Shown: positions 47,139 to 55,522 of the stretch, piece after piece | Position numbering within the stretch: position 1 is the first letter of the stretch | Layout of the letters: the number at the start of each line of letters is the position of its first letter | Source of the DNA: Planctomycetota bacterium | GTDB lineage: Bacteria > Planctomycetota > UBA1135 > GCA-002686595 | Reading direction: 5' to 3' | DNA length: 64,000 nt | Assembly (NCBI GenBank): GCA_020638835.1 | Contig: JACKHV010000002.1 | Span: forward strand, 248,001 to 312,000 | Program-made: the position numbers and the translations under genes | Notes under the pieces: generated by a model | The model's input: only the letters and a program-made list of their open reading frames with translations | Told to the model about the DNA's origin: nothing | Databases searched by the model: none

Positions 47139-48529
47139 CCGAGAGACTGCGAACGCAACGCGAGCGAGCCGAGCGCGCCGGACAAGGCCACGTCTTCAGG
47201 TTCTGGGACGAGCTGACGGCGGACCAACGCGCCGTGCTGCTCGACCAGCTCGAAGCGGTCGACTACGACGCGCTCCTGGAGCTGGCCCGTCTCTTCGCGG
47301 CGACGCCGGAAGTCGCGTCGACCTTCGACCCGCCTGCGCTCTTCCCGCGCGAGCGCGACGCGGCGCACGAGGCGCGCGCGGAAGAGGCGCGCAAGGCGGG
47401 CGCGGAGCTGCTTGCGCGCGGCAAGGTCGGGTACCTGCTCGTCGCGGGCGGCCAGGCGTCGCGACTCGGGTACGAAGGGCCGAAGGGCTGCTTCCCGGTC
47501 GGACCGGTCTCGGGGCGCTCGCTGTTCGAAGTGCACGCGCGTCGCTTGCGCGCGGCAGCGCTGCGCCACGGCACGGACGGACCGTGGTACGTGATGACGT
47601 CGCCGGCGAACGACGCGCAGACACGCGAGTTCTTCGCCGAACACGGGCACTTCGGCCTCGACCCGGCACGCGTCCACTTCTTCTCGCAGGCGATGCTCCC
47701 GGCGCTAGACACCGAGGGCCGCGTGCTGATGTCCTCGAAGCACGAGCTGTTCCTCGCGCCCAACGGGCACGGAGGTGTGCTCGCCGCCTTCGCCGGCTCG
47801 GGACTCCTCGCTGGTGCCCGCGACGAAGGGATCGAACAGATCTCGTACTTCCAGGTCGACAACCCGCTCGTCCGTCCGGCGGATCCGCTGTTCCTCGGAC
47901 TGCACGCGCTCGCCGACGCGGGCATGTCCTCGAAGATCGTGACGAAGCGCGACGAACACGAGAAGGTCGGCGTGCTCGGACTCGCCGACGGCAAGCTGGG
48001 CTGCATCGAGTACTCCGACCTCCCCGACGCGCTGCGCGGCGCGCGCGACGAGCATGGACAGCTCGTCTTCGGCGCGGGCAACATCGCGGTGCACGCGATG
48101 AGCCTCGACTTCCTCGACGAGGTCTGCGGGCACGGGTTGAAGCTGCCGTGGCACCTCGCGCGCAAGTCGATGACCGTCGTCGGCGAAGACGGCGCGCTCA
48201 CCACGCGCGAGGGCGGCAAGTTCGAGACCTTCGTCTTCGACGCGCTCGGCCTCGCGGCGAACTCCGTCACGCTCGAGGTCGACCGCGCCGAGGAGTTCTC
48301 TCCCGTCAAGAACAGCGCAGGGTCGGACTCGCCGGAAACCGCGCGGCGCGACATGTGTCGCCTGCACGCGGGTTGGGTCGCGCACGCCGGACTCGAGCTG
48401 CCCGCTTCGACTGCGGGCGACGCGCCGCTCGTCGAAGTCGACCCGCTCGTCGCCGAGACGCTCCCCGAGTTCCTCGCCGCGCGACCGAAGCGCACCGAGC
48501 CGCCGAGCGGCGGCCACCTCTACGAATGA
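47135..48529 (+). CDS. UDPGP-type nucleotidyltransferase (UDP-N-acetylhexosamine pyrophosphorylase-like)
   Basis: A 464-residue protein resembling the eukaryotic-type UAP/AGX pyrophosphorylases rather than bacterial GlmU. Key features are the nucleotide loop LLVAGGQASRLGYEGPKGC, FQVDNPLVRPADP, the IVTKRDEHEKVGVLG segment, and PVKNSAGSDSPETAR near the end. It should make UDP-N-acetylglucosamine or a related nucleotide sugar, which fits its place directly before D-Ala-D-Ala ligase; the exact sugar is inferred. ATGA overlaps occur at both ends. The normal family length is about 480-500. Confidence 0.8.
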   Translation: MTERLRTQRERAERAGQGHVFRFWDELTADQRAVLLDQLEAVDYDALLELARLFAATPEVASTFDPPALFPRERDAAHEARAEEARKAGAELLARGKVGYLLVAGGQASRLGYEGPKGCFPVGPVSGRSLFEVHARRLRAAALRHGTDGPWYVMTSPANDAQTREFFAEHGHFGLDPARVHFFSQAMLPALDTEGRVLMSSKHELFLAPNGHGGVLAAFAGSGLLAGARDEGIEQISYFQVDNPLVRPADPLFLGLHALADAGMSSKIVTKRDEHEKVGVLGLADGKLGCIEYSDLPDALRGARDEHGQLVFGAGNIAVHAMSLDFLDEVCGHGLKLPWHLARKSMTVVGEDGALTTREGGKFETFVFDALGLAANSVTLEVDRAEEFSPVKNSAGSDSPETARRDMCRLHAGWVAHAGLELPASTAGDAPLVEVDPLVAETLPEFLAARPKRTEPPSGGHLYE

Positions 48530-49587
48530 CGAACTCACCCACGGATGCCTCGAACTTCCCCGCCGCGCTGCGCGGACGATCCGTCGTGATCCTGGCCGGC
48601 GGTCGCTCGGGCGAACGCGAAGTCAGCCTGCGCTCGGGCACGGCCGTGCGCGACGCGCTCGTCGCACAGCGCGGGACGCAAGGGCTCGCGTCGCTCGAGC
48701 TCGTCGAGATCGCGGCGGACGGGCGTTGGTTGCGCGAAGGCGTCGCCGTCGATCCGGCGCGCTGCGTCACGGACCTGCCGCACGACGCGGTCTACTTCCT
48801 CGCGCTGCACGGCGGCGACGGCGAGGACGGGACGATCCAGGGCTTCCTGTCCAGCGCGGGTCGCGCCTACACGGGGTCCGGCGTCGGCGCGAGCGCCATC
48901 GCGATGGACAAGGCGGCGACGCGATCCGCGCTCGCCGCGGCAAGTTTGCGCGTCGCGCCCGGTCGGCTCGTGCAGGCGTGGTCCTGGGAGGATGCGCGTC
49001 AGCGGGAGCTCGACGAAGTCGTGCGCCTCGGTGATGCGGGTTGGTTCGTGAAGCCGAACCGCGGCGGTTCCTCCGTGAACACCTTCTCGGTGCGCGATGC
49101 GGACGAACTTCCGGCCGCGATCGACGCGGTACTCACCGGAGGAGACAGCGCGCTCGTCGAGGCGCGCATCCCCGGGACGGAAGCGACGTGCGGCGTGCTC
49201 GGGAACGCGCTCGATCCCCGTGCGCTCCCGCCGGTCGAGATCGTTCCGCGCGGCGATCGCTTCTTCGACTACCAGCAGAAGTACGACGACGATGGGGCGG
49301 AGGAACTCTGTCCTCCGCGCAGTCTCGGCGAGGAGACCTGCGCCGCTCTGGCGAACGGCGCGCTCACCGCGCATCGCGCGCTCGGTTGCGAGGGATACTC
49401 GCGGACCGACTTCATCGTGCCCGCGGACGGCGGTGCACCCGTCGTGCTCGAAGTGAACACCCTGCCCGGACTGACCGCGCGCTCGCTGCAGCCGCAAGCC
49501 GCCGCCGTGATCGGGCTCGGCTTCGCGGGCTTGTGTCTCGAGGTCCTGAAACTCGGGCTCGAGGCGGACCGGAGCCGCTGCCGGTGA
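48526..49587 (+). CDS. ddl: D-alanine-D-alanine ligase
   Basis: A 353-residue ATP-grasp ligase that joins two D-alanines for peptidoglycan. Typical elements: VVILAGGRSGEREVSLRSG, FLALHGGDGEDGTIQGF, the YTGSGVGASAIAMDKAAT motif, WFVKPNRGGSSVNTFSV, GYSRTDFIVP and LEVNTLPGLTARSL. The start overlaps the previous stop, and the DapB GTG overlaps its stop by 4 bases. Its presence implies a D-Ala-D-Ala step, so a cell wall is likely. Confidence 0.93.
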   Translation: MTNSPTDASNFPAALRGRSVVILAGGRSGEREVSLRSGTAVRDALVAQRGTQGLASLELVEIAADGRWLREGVAVDPARCVTDLPHDAVYFLALHGGDGEDGTIQGFLSSAGRAYTGSGVGASAIAMDKAATRSALAAASLRVAPGRLVQAWSWEDARQRELDEVVRLGDAGWFVKPNRGGSSVNTFSVRDADELPAAIDAVLTGGDSALVEARIPGTEATCGVLGNALDPRALPPVEIVPRGDRFFDYQQKYDDDGAEELCPPRSLGEETCAALANGALTAHRALGCEGYSRTDFIVPADGGAPVVLEVNTLPGLTARSLQPQAAAVIGLGFAGLCLEVLKLGLEADRSRCR

Positions 49588-50276
49588 GCGCGATCGGCGT
49601 CGCCGTCGTCGGTTCTGCGGGGCGACTCGGTTCACTCGCCTGCGAGTGGATCGCGGCCGCGGACGACCTGGAGCTCGTCGCGCGCGTCGAAGCGTCGGCG
49701 GACCTCGTCACCGAGTTGCGCCGCACCGCACCCGCTGTCGCCGTCGACCTGACCCGCGCGCCGCTCGGACTGCCGCACGGTCGCGCGATGCTCGAGTGCG
49801 GCGTGCGACCGGTGATTGGAACCAGCGGCGTCGATGCGGCGCAGACCGCGCAGCTGGACCACCTCGCGCGTGCGGCGGGACTCGGCGGAATCGTCGTGCC
49901 GAACTTCAGCCTCGGCGTCTGGTTGATGCAACAGGCCGCGGAGCTGGCCGCTCGCCACATGCCGCGCTTCGAGATCGTCGAGATGCACCACGAGCGCAAG
50001 CTGGACGCGCCGTCGGGTACGGCGGTGCACAGCGCCGAGCGCCTCGCGGAGGTCGCCGGCCTCGATCCGTCCGACGTACGCATCCACTCGCTGCGGCTCC
50101 CCGGCGCGGCCTCCAACCAGGAGATCGTCTTCGGGGCGGAGGGCGAGTGGCTGCGCCTGCGGCACGAGACCTACGGTCTCGCGTGCTTCGCTCCCGGCCT
50201 GCTGGCCTCGATCCGCTACGCCGATCGGGCGGAAGGCGTCGCCCGCGGACTGGGCGCGGTGCTCGGCGGGCCGTAG
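49584..50276 (+). CDS. dapB: 4-hydroxy-tetrahydrodipicolinate reductase
   Basis: A 230-residue DapB, somewhat shorter than the usual 240-270, which acts in the lysine and diaminopimelate pathway. Visible: N-terminal GVAVVGSAGRLGSL, PVIGTSGVDAAQTAQLDH, VVPNFSLGVWLMQ, and the active-site EMHHERKLDAPSGTA with catalytic His and Lys. The start is GTG at 49584, overlapping the ddl stop. Together with ddl and the UDPGP gene it groups cell-wall precursor functions. Confidence 0.9.
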   Translation: MSAIGVAVVGSAGRLGSLACEWIAAADDLELVARVEASADLVTELRRTAPAVAVDLTRAPLGLPHGRAMLECGVRPVIGTSGVDAAQTAQLDHLARAAGLGGIVVPNFSLGVWLMQQAAELAARHMPRFEIVEMHHERKLDAPSGTAVHSAERLAEVAGLDPSDVRIHSLRLPGAASNQEIVFGAEGEWLRLRHETYGLACFAPGLLASIRYADRAEGVARGLGAVLGGP

Positions 50277-50301
50277 TGTAGACAAGCGGCGCTTTCTCCA
50301 C

Positions 50302-50330
50302 GTGAACGCCGCATGCGATCGGGTTAGACT
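50302..50330 (+). promoter_or_regulatory. promoter of tRNA-Leu(CAA)
   Basis: GTGAAC (50302-50307), a 17-base spacer, then TAGACT (50325-50330), 11 bases before the mature tRNA 5' end. The -10 matches the TAGAAT/TAGACT box seen before several other genes in the window. Confidence 0.55.
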
Positions 50331-50341
50331 GCGCGCCGAGT

Positions 50342-50428
50342 GCCAGGGTGGCGGAATTGGTAGACGCGGTGGATTCAAAATCCACTTCCCGCAAGGGAGT
50401 AGGGGTTCGAGTCCCCTCCTTGGTACCA
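50342..50428 (+). tRNA. tRNA-Leu (anticodon CAA)
   Basis: Acceptor GCCAGGG pairs with CCTTGGT with two G-U pairs, the anticodon loop TTCAAAA carries CAA in a GTGGA/TCCAC stem, there is a long variable arm (TTCCCGCAAGGGAG-type), and the T arm is AGGGG-TTCGAGT-CCCCT. Discriminator A and the 3' CCA (50426-50428) are encoded. Confidence 0.95.
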
Positions 50429-50469
50429 CCCACTCGTCCCGGTCGCGGACGTTCCCTGGGGGGGGAAGG

Positions 50470-51141
50470 ATGAAGACCAGCTTGCAAGCGAACCAGCCCG
50501 GCTGCTCCCCCCGAGATCCGCTGACGCGCGGCTTGTTGCCGGTGGTGATCCACCAGCTGAACAACGCGACGCAGCTGCTCGCGAACTTCCAGGCGCTGCT
50601 CACGCTGGGCGACGCGGACGAGATCTTGCGGCAGCGCTCCGGCGACATCGCCGACACGGCGCGCAGCGTGCACGAGCTCGGCTACGTCCTGGCGGTGATC
50701 GCGAGCGCATCCGGTGCCGACCTGCTACTCGAGCGACGCGAGGCGCGCGGACTCGAGTGGATGCTGCAGACGGTGCGCGACGGCTTGCGGCGTGAAGGAC
50801 GCGACCTCGCGGCGCCGTCGACCCCGCTCCCCGACCTCCGCGCCGCGGTGGGGGAGGGCTGGGAGCTGTCCTGGGCCTTCGGCGCGCTGCTCTACGTCGC
50901 GGGCCGTGCGGTGCCGACGGACGCTCGCGTCGCGTGGCGACTCGAAGCAACCGAGCACGGATGGCGACTCGAACTCGACGGAATCAGCACCGACGACCTC
51001 GGCGAGCTCTGGCCGCTCGTCGTCGAGCGTCTCCCCGGCGCGACGCCCGTCGAGGACGCCGGACGCGTGGCGCTCGCGCTCCCCGCCGATTGGCTCCGTG
51101 CTGCTGACGCACCGGAACACGGACCGGCGCTGGAATCGTGA
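50470..51141 (+). CDS. histidine-kinase-like DHp protein lacking an ATP-binding signature
   Basis: A 223-residue protein. The start ATG at 50470 follows GGGGGAAGG. Residues 20-100 resemble the dimerisation/phosphotransfer helices of histidine kinases: the segment LLPVVIHQLNNATQLLANFQ places H28 in an H-x-L-N-N context, followed by a second helix (IADTARSVHELGYVLAVIAS). The C-terminal half has no N, G1 or G2 box, so it would not bind ATP. It could act as a phosphotransferase or sensor like Spo0B or ChpT, or be an HK relic. It overlaps the next gene (NifU-like) by 4 bases. Confidence 0.45.
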   Translation: MKTSLQANQPGCSPRDPLTRGLLPVVIHQLNNATQLLANFQALLTLGDADEILRQRSGDIADTARSVHELGYVLAVIASASGADLLLERREARGLEWMLQTVRDGLRREGRDLAAPSTPLPDLRAAVGEGWELSWAFGALLYVAGRAVPTDARVAWRLEATEHGWRLELDGISTDDLGELWPLVVERLPGATPVEDAGRVALALPADWLRAADAPEHGPALES

Positions 51142-51416
51142 AGTGGTTCGGAAGCAAGCGGCCCGAGGACGCGGATCCTCCGGCGGGTGATCCGGCGCGC
51201 GTCGCGGAGGTCCAGGAAGCGCTCGAGAGCCTGCGCCCGATGTTGCAGGCGGACGGCGGCGACGTGCGCTTGCTGGAGGTCGTCGACGACGAGATTCGAT
51301 TGCAGCTCGTCGGCGCCTGCGAGGGCTGCGGGATGTCGTTCTACACCGTGCGCCAGGGCATCGAGCCCGAGCTGCGCCGTCGTCTGCCCTGGGTGCGACG
51401 CATCTCCGCCGAGTAG
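51138..51416 (+). CDS. NifU C-terminal domain iron-sulfur scaffold protein
   Basis: A 92-residue protein matching the stand-alone NifU C-terminal domain, an Fe-S cluster scaffold or carrier. The cluster-binding CxxC is C61 and C64 (ACEGCGMSFYTV), preceded by ALESLRPMLQADGGDVRLLEV, the typical start of the fold. The start is GTG at 51138, overlapping the previous stop. Confidence 0.88.
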   Translation: MKWFGSKRPEDADPPAGDPARVAEVQEALESLRPMLQADGGDVRLLEVVDDEIRLQLVGACEGCGMSFYTVRQGIEPELRRRLPWVRRISAE

Positions 51417-51428
51417 CGTGAACGCGAA

Positions 51429-51462
51429 GCGGCGCCGAGCCCCGCGGGGGACTCGACGCCGC
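51429..51462. terminator. hairpin between convergent NifU-like and secreted-protein genes
   Basis: Outer stem GCGGCG (51429-51434) with CGCCGC (51457-51462), inner CGAG with CTCG and CCCC with GGGG. It lies between two convergent genes and so may serve both; no T tract. Confidence 0.4.
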
Positions 51463-51484
51463 CTTGGCTCGGAGAAGGTCGCGC

Positions 51485-52726
51485 TCAGTTCACGACGCTG
51501 TTCGACGCGCCGACGAAGAGGTTGTTCGCGTCGGTGATCAGCAGCTGGAACCAGCGCTGGCCGAGCGTCGAGCCGCCCGGGTTGAAGTAGCTGAAGCTCG
51601 CTTCGCCGTTCGCGTCCGTCGGGATGCGCAGCCCGAGCCGGCGGATGCGCGAGAACTCGAGGTCGCTGTGGTAGAGGAAGTCGAACGCGAGCTGCTGCGA
51701 GTACGGCGCGACCAGGTACGACTGATTGCCGAAGAGGATCAACGCACCCGCGTTCGGCACCGCGCCCGTGACGTGGATCGTCGAGTAGTTTCCGAAGTGC
51801 TCGTGCGACAGGATCGGCTGTTGCGGCGCGAGCGTGACGTCATCGGTGCCGTTGCTGTAGCGCAGACGCAGGCCCGTCGGCTGGTAGCGGTGGAAGTGAC
51901 CGGGGCCCGAGTCGGCGACGAACTGCAGCTCGGTCAGCCAGTTGGTGCCGCTCGCGATGGTGTCGACGATCTCGCCGTCGGCATCGAGCTCGAGCAGCAG
52001 GCCGGAGACGGCCCACACGTTCGACGTCACGAAGATGTTGCCGAACACGGGGTCGACCGCGAGCGAGGCTGCGCCGTCGAGGCCGTCCGTCAGCACGTCG
52101 GCGTCGAGTTCGTCGAGCGGCAGCGGTCCGGTGAGCTCGGACGCTTCGAAGCGCAGGACGCGACCGCCCGCGACGCTCGACTCGCCGTAGATCAGATCAC
52201 CGTTCGGCGCCAGGTCGAGCGGCCCCGACCAACCGGGGACGACGGCGACCTGAGTGAAGGCGCCGGTGGTCGTGTCGAGGCGCAGGATGTCGTTGCCGAC
52301 GCCGAAGTGGGCCGCGGAGACGAGCAGGTCGTTCGCGTTCTCGAAGACCGCGTCGAAGGAGAACTGGATCGTCGAGAGCGGCGCCATGCCCGAGCCGTCG
52401 AGCATCGCCTTGTAGACGGCGCCGCCCGAGCTCTCCGCGACGATCGCGAAGGTCTCCGTCGGATCGACTTCGACGAAGGCCGCGAAGACGAAGGCCGGGG
52501 TGCTGCCGAGGTTCTGGACGAACGCGCCGGCGGGGTCGTAGAGGTCGACGGAGAAGCCGTCGAAGTAGACGCGCGAGCCGTCGGCGAGCGTGTCGGAGGG
52601 AGCGAAGGCGACCGCGGGCGGGGCGCTGCTCACGACGGCGAAGCCGGGTGCGATCACCTCTTGCGCCGGAGCGAGCGGTGAGAGTGCGGCGAGGAGGGCG
52701 GCGGCCAGTAAGGGCGTGCTGCGCAT
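51485..52726 (-). CDS. secreted beta-propeller-like protein under a cobalamin riboswitch
   Basis: A 413-residue exported protein: signal peptide at 1-21 (RSTPLLAAALLAALSPLAPA, cleavage after APA). Repeating blocks such as FDAVFENANDLLVSAAHFG, LAPNGDLIYGESSVAGGRV and SLAVDPVFGNIFVTSN look like NHL/propeller blades. The C-terminal 100 residues are a beta domain (ILSHEHFGNYSTIHVTGAV, FFYLNPGG-like FSYFNPGGSTLGQRWF). AAGGA lies 8 bases before the ATG. The cobalamin riboswitch upstream means its expression should fall when B12 is plentiful. It may be a corrinoid-binding or uptake protein, but no known B12 domain (BtuB, BtuF, CobA) is recognisable, so the function is unknown. Confidence 0.75.
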   Translation of the reverse strand: MRSTPLLAAALLAALSPLAPAQEVIAPGFAVVSSAPPAVAFAPSDTLADGSRVYFDGFSVDLYDPAGAFVQNLGSTPAFVFAAFVEVDPTETFAIVAESSGGAVYKAMLDGSGMAPLSTIQFSFDAVFENANDLLVSAAHFGVGNDILRLDTTTGAFTQVAVVPGWSGPLDLAPNGDLIYGESSVAGGRVLRFEASELTGPLPLDELDADVLTDGLDGAASLAVDPVFGNIFVTSNVWAVSGLLLELDADGEIVDTIASGTNWLTELQFVADSGPGHFHRYQPTGLRLRYSNGTDDVTLAPQQPILSHEHFGNYSTIHVTGAVPNAGALILFGNQSYLVAPYSQQLAFDFLYHSDLEFSRIRRLGLRIPTDANGEASFSYFNPGGSTLGQRWFQLLITDANNLFVGASNSVVN

Positions 52727-52832
52727 GGGGAGAGTTCCTTGGAGTTCGAATACCACGTCGAACACCGGCTCCCGGCGCGGCGCGCGCCGCGATGGGGGAT
52801 CTGGCCCAGACCCGGGGCCGGTGGGGTCCCGA

Positions 52833-53000
52833 CGGCCGTCCGGGTCTCCTGACTCATCGCGCGCGATGGAGCGACTGACCTTCCCGGGACGCGTCCCAGT
52901 GGTCGGCCCCTCGGGGCCGCGCCGCAGCTCTTGGCGACTCACAGTGGCGGGTCCGTGCAGGATTCGCACCTGCTTCCCCGACACAACCGTCTACGGCTGG
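52833..53000 (-). promoter_or_regulatory. cobalamin riboswitch
   Basis: All hallmark blocks of the B12 riboswitch occur in order on the minus strand: GACGGTT, GGGGAAGCAGGTG, AATCC, CCCGCCACTGTGA, a second CCACTGGG with GGGAAGG block, then the B12 box AGTCAGGAGACC at 52843-52854. It lies directly behind the promoter at 53002-53030 and 117 bases upstream of the secreted-protein ATG. The leader between B12 box and ATG can form GC-rich hairpins (GGCCC...GGGCC and GGCGCG...CGCGCC), likely the expression platform. By family knowledge, adenosylcobalamin binding should reduce expression. Confidence 0.92.
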
Positions 53001-53001
53001 C

Positions 53002-53030
53002 ACAGTATGTCCAGGTTGAAGCCTGGTCAA
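53002..53030 (-). promoter_or_regulatory. promoter of the riboswitch transcript
   Basis: TTGACC (53025-53030), a 17-base spacer, then TACTGT (53002-53007) on the minus strand, about 7 bases upstream of the first riboswitch bases. A CCAGG/CCTGG hairpin lies inside the spacer (53011-53026). Confidence 0.65.
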
Positions 53031-53073
53031 TGCTCGCGACGGAAATTGCCGCGCGCGAGGCACGTCGCGGTCG

Positions 53074-53703
53074 CTACTGGACGCGGGGAGCGTCGCCCTG
53101 CGGCTCCTCGGGTGCGGACGCGGGGCGCGGGCGCGGCGGCGCCGTGTCGACGAACTGTTGGAAGCGCTCCGCCGCGGGAGCATCCATCACGACCGGCGTG
53201 CGCGTCGAGACGAGCTCGAGCAGGCGGCCGCTGTGCGTGTCGGCGAGCTGCATCGAGGTCCACTCCGGCGCGAAGTACTGGACCCCGACGAGCGCGCTGG
53301 TGAACAGCACCAGTCCCGTCACGGTTCCGGCGAGCAAGCCGCCCATGCGGTCCATCAGCCCGAGCTGCATGGCCTCGAGGCTCTTCTTGCCCAATCGGCC
53401 GATCAGGGCGGCGAGCGTCAGGGCTCCGACGAAGAGCACGACCCAGGCGATACCTTGCGCGACGCTGGGGTCGAGGTCGACGACGCGCTCGAGTTGCGGG
53501 CCGAGCTTCGGCGAGAGTGCGCGCGCGAGCATCACCGCGGCGCCGAGGCCGAGCAAGCGCATCACCTGCCACCAGAGCCCGCGCCAGACGCCGAGCAAGG
53601 AGAACAGCGCGAGGAGTCCGAGGCCGACCTGGTCGACGGTCGCGAGTCCGCTGGCGGCCGGCGGCTCGACGGCGTCTTGGAGGAGGGCGAGGAAGTGGGT
53701 CAT
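53074..53703 (-). CDS. CvpA-family membrane protein
   Basis: A 209-residue protein resembling CvpA, with four predicted membrane helices around residues 25-45 (VGLGLLALFSLLGVWRGLWW), 47-62, 80-98 (GIAWVVLFVGALTLAALIG) and 118-135 (LLAGTVTGLVLFTSALVGV). The RGLWWQVMRLLGLGAAVMLA motif fits the family. The C-terminal tail (about 70 residues) is Pro/Ala-rich and probably lies outside the membrane. CvpA is linked to colicin V export and envelope maintenance in other bacteria. It ends 44 bases before the riboswitch promoter. Confidence 0.75.
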   Translation of the reverse strand: MTHFLALLQDAVEPPAASGLATVDQVGLGLLALFSLLGVWRGLWWQVMRLLGLGAAVMLARALSPKLGPQLERVVDLDPSVAQGIAWVVLFVGALTLAALIGRLGKKSLEAMQLGLMDRMGGLLAGTVTGLVLFTSALVGVQYFAPEWTSMQLADTHSGRLLELVSTRTPVVMDAPAAERFQQFVDTAPPRPRPASAPEEPQGDAPRVQ

Positions 53704-53853
53704 CTGGTCTCCGCAGGGGTTCGCGGCAGATTGTAGGGAGCCGCGCGGACCGAAGGGAGCCCGGAGGCGGGGAGAGCGTGCCGCCGCGCCGCCGTCCGCG
53801 ATACAATGCGGGGCGTGCCGCGGCCCGACAGAGTCCCGCGGGACCCTCTTCCG

Positions 53854-55506
53854 ATGATCATCGATCCCAACCAGCTCGAGACCGGCCTGCGCTTCTTCGC
53901 CGAGGCCGTCGAGACCTCCGCCGAGCTCCGCGTCGAGTTCGAGGCGAGCCGCAAGGCTTTCTTCGTCGACCACGATCCGAGCCTCGGCACGGAGGAAGAA
54001 CGCTCGCGCGCGGCGCGGCGCCACCTCGAGTGGTTCCTCTTCGAGCGCGAGAGCCGATATGCGGGCGGGCTGCCGGCGCAGGAGCTGCTCGCCGGTTGGC
54101 GCGAACGCGCCGCGGCCGAGGCGCCCGAGCTGCTCGAGCGTGAATCCGCCTGGCTGGCGACGCACGCCGGCGTGTTCGAGGTGACGTCCGTCGAAGCCGG
54201 CGTCGGCGCGTGGCTGCACGACGTCGCCGGGATGGGGGAGTTCCCCGTGCAGGACGCCGCGGGCTCGAAGGTCTATCGCGAAGGCGACCTGATCGTGGGA
54301 CGGCTCTACCCGACGGACGAGATCCGCTACACGATCTCGCCCGCGGCCGCCTTCTACCGCAACCCGCAGCTGCTCGAAGCGCTGCGGCGCGACCTCGCGA
54401 AGCACCGCGACGCGAGCGACCAGCGCGTGCTGCGGCTCGCGCAGATCGAACTGGAGCGCATGTTCTGGTCCGGACCGGGCTCGATCGCGCCGGTGGATCC
54501 CGTGGGGGACGCGCGTGCGTACTTGCTCGAGGAAGGACTCGACCGCCGCACCGTCGACGGGATCTTCGCGCGCCTCACCGCGGCGCCCTTCGAAGCCGAC
54601 TCCGTAGTGCACGGCGCGGACGACGCGCTCGCCGAGATCATGTCGGCGCTGGCGTTCGACACGGAACTCGACCTCGAAGCCGCGCGCCGACACCTGTACT
54701 ACGCGTGGGCCGCGCTCGCCGGTCCGAAGCCGGCGCGGCACGAGTCGGCCGGGCGCGAAGTGGACGTGCGCACCGCGATGGAGGAGTTCGACGAGGACCG
54801 CGCGCGCGGCCTGAGCGTCGAAGAGTCCTTCGCCGAGCTGGAACGTCGGCTCGGTCTCTCCGACGTCGAGGACGACGACGAAGACGCGCCCGCGCCCGAC
54901 TTCCCCGGCGCCGTAGCGGCGATCGTCGAGGAGTACCTCTGGGAGACCGCGGCCAAGGGCGCGCCGGAGGACGAAGGCTCGACGGAACAGCTGCGTGTCC
55001 TTGGGCGCTTCGCCGAGCCGATCGGCGTGTTCGAGAACCTCGGCGCGCGGGATCTGTTGGTCTTCGCGAGCTGGTGGGTGCTCGAGCACGACGTGCTGCG
55101 GGACGAGGAGGACGCGTGCAAGATGCTCGACGCGCTCGAGCGCTTCAGTCGCTGGGCGGAAACCGAGCAGGAAGTGACCTTGTTCACCGACTTCGCCGCA
55201 CAGCTCGGCGCGTTGCGCGAGACGTTGCCGCGTGCGGTGCGCGCGAAGGGACGCCACGCGATCGCCGCGGGCGACGACACCGGAGAGCTCTACGAGTTCG
55301 TCGCCGCGACGGGGGACGGACGCGCCGTCGTGCGCGACCAGAGCGGCGAAGAACCGACCTTGAAGCTCGGACCGCTGGCCCAGGAACTCGCAACCGGCGA
55401 CCTGTTGCGCGCACGACGCGACGCGAACGACGCGCTCGCCGTCTACTGCGTCTATCCGCCGGAAGCCGCCGAGCTCTCGCGAGGGCTCGGCAAGTCGTCG
55501 CGCTGA
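53854..55506 (+). CDS. lineage-specific hypothetical protein (550 aa)
   Basis: A 550-residue soluble acidic protein with no domain I can name. The ATG at 53854 is preferred; a TACAAT box lies at 53802-53807. The N-terminal 220 residues include repeats of helix-turn-helix-like segments (ETGLRFFAEAVETSAELRVEF, ARRHLEWFLFERESRYAGGL), a beta-like AGMGEFPVQDAAGSKVYREG, and the C-terminal third is again helical. An acidic patch EDDDEDAPAPD lies near residue 350. No export signal. It is convergent with the GyrI-like lipoprotein gene and divergent from cvpA. Confidence 0.6.
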   Translation: MIIDPNQLETGLRFFAEAVETSAELRVEFEASRKAFFVDHDPSLGTEEERSRAARRHLEWFLFERESRYAGGLPAQELLAGWRERAAAEAPELLERESAWLATHAGVFEVTSVEAGVGAWLHDVAGMGEFPVQDAAGSKVYREGDLIVGRLYPTDEIRYTISPAAAFYRNPQLLEALRRDLAKHRDASDQRVLRLAQIELERMFWSGPGSIAPVDPVGDARAYLLEEGLDRRTVDGIFARLTAAPFEADSVVHGADDALAEIMSALAFDTELDLEAARRHLYYAWAALAGPKPARHESAGREVDVRTAMEEFDEDRARGLSVEESFAELERRLGLSDVEDDDEDAPAPDFPGAVAAIVEEYLWETAAKGAPEDEGSTEQLRVLGRFAEPIGVFENLGARDLLVFASWWVLEHDVLRDEEDACKMLDALERFSRWAETEQEVTLFTDFAAQLGALRETLPRAVRAKGRHAIAAGDDTGELYEFVAATGDGRAVVRDQSGEEPTLKLGPLAQELATGDLLRARRDANDALAVYCVYPPEAAELSRGLGKSSR

Positions 55507-55522
55507 GTCGACTCGAAGCGGA

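Noticed and set aside
52941..53040. A tRNA-like or selC-like gene on the minus strand, with a T-arm-like GCAGG...CCTGC hairpin and a following CCGCCA
   Set aside because: The sequence lacks a D arm and a matching 5' acceptor strand. The GGTGCGAATCC and CCCGCCACTGTGA blocks and the downstream B12 box show it is the cobalamin riboswitch.
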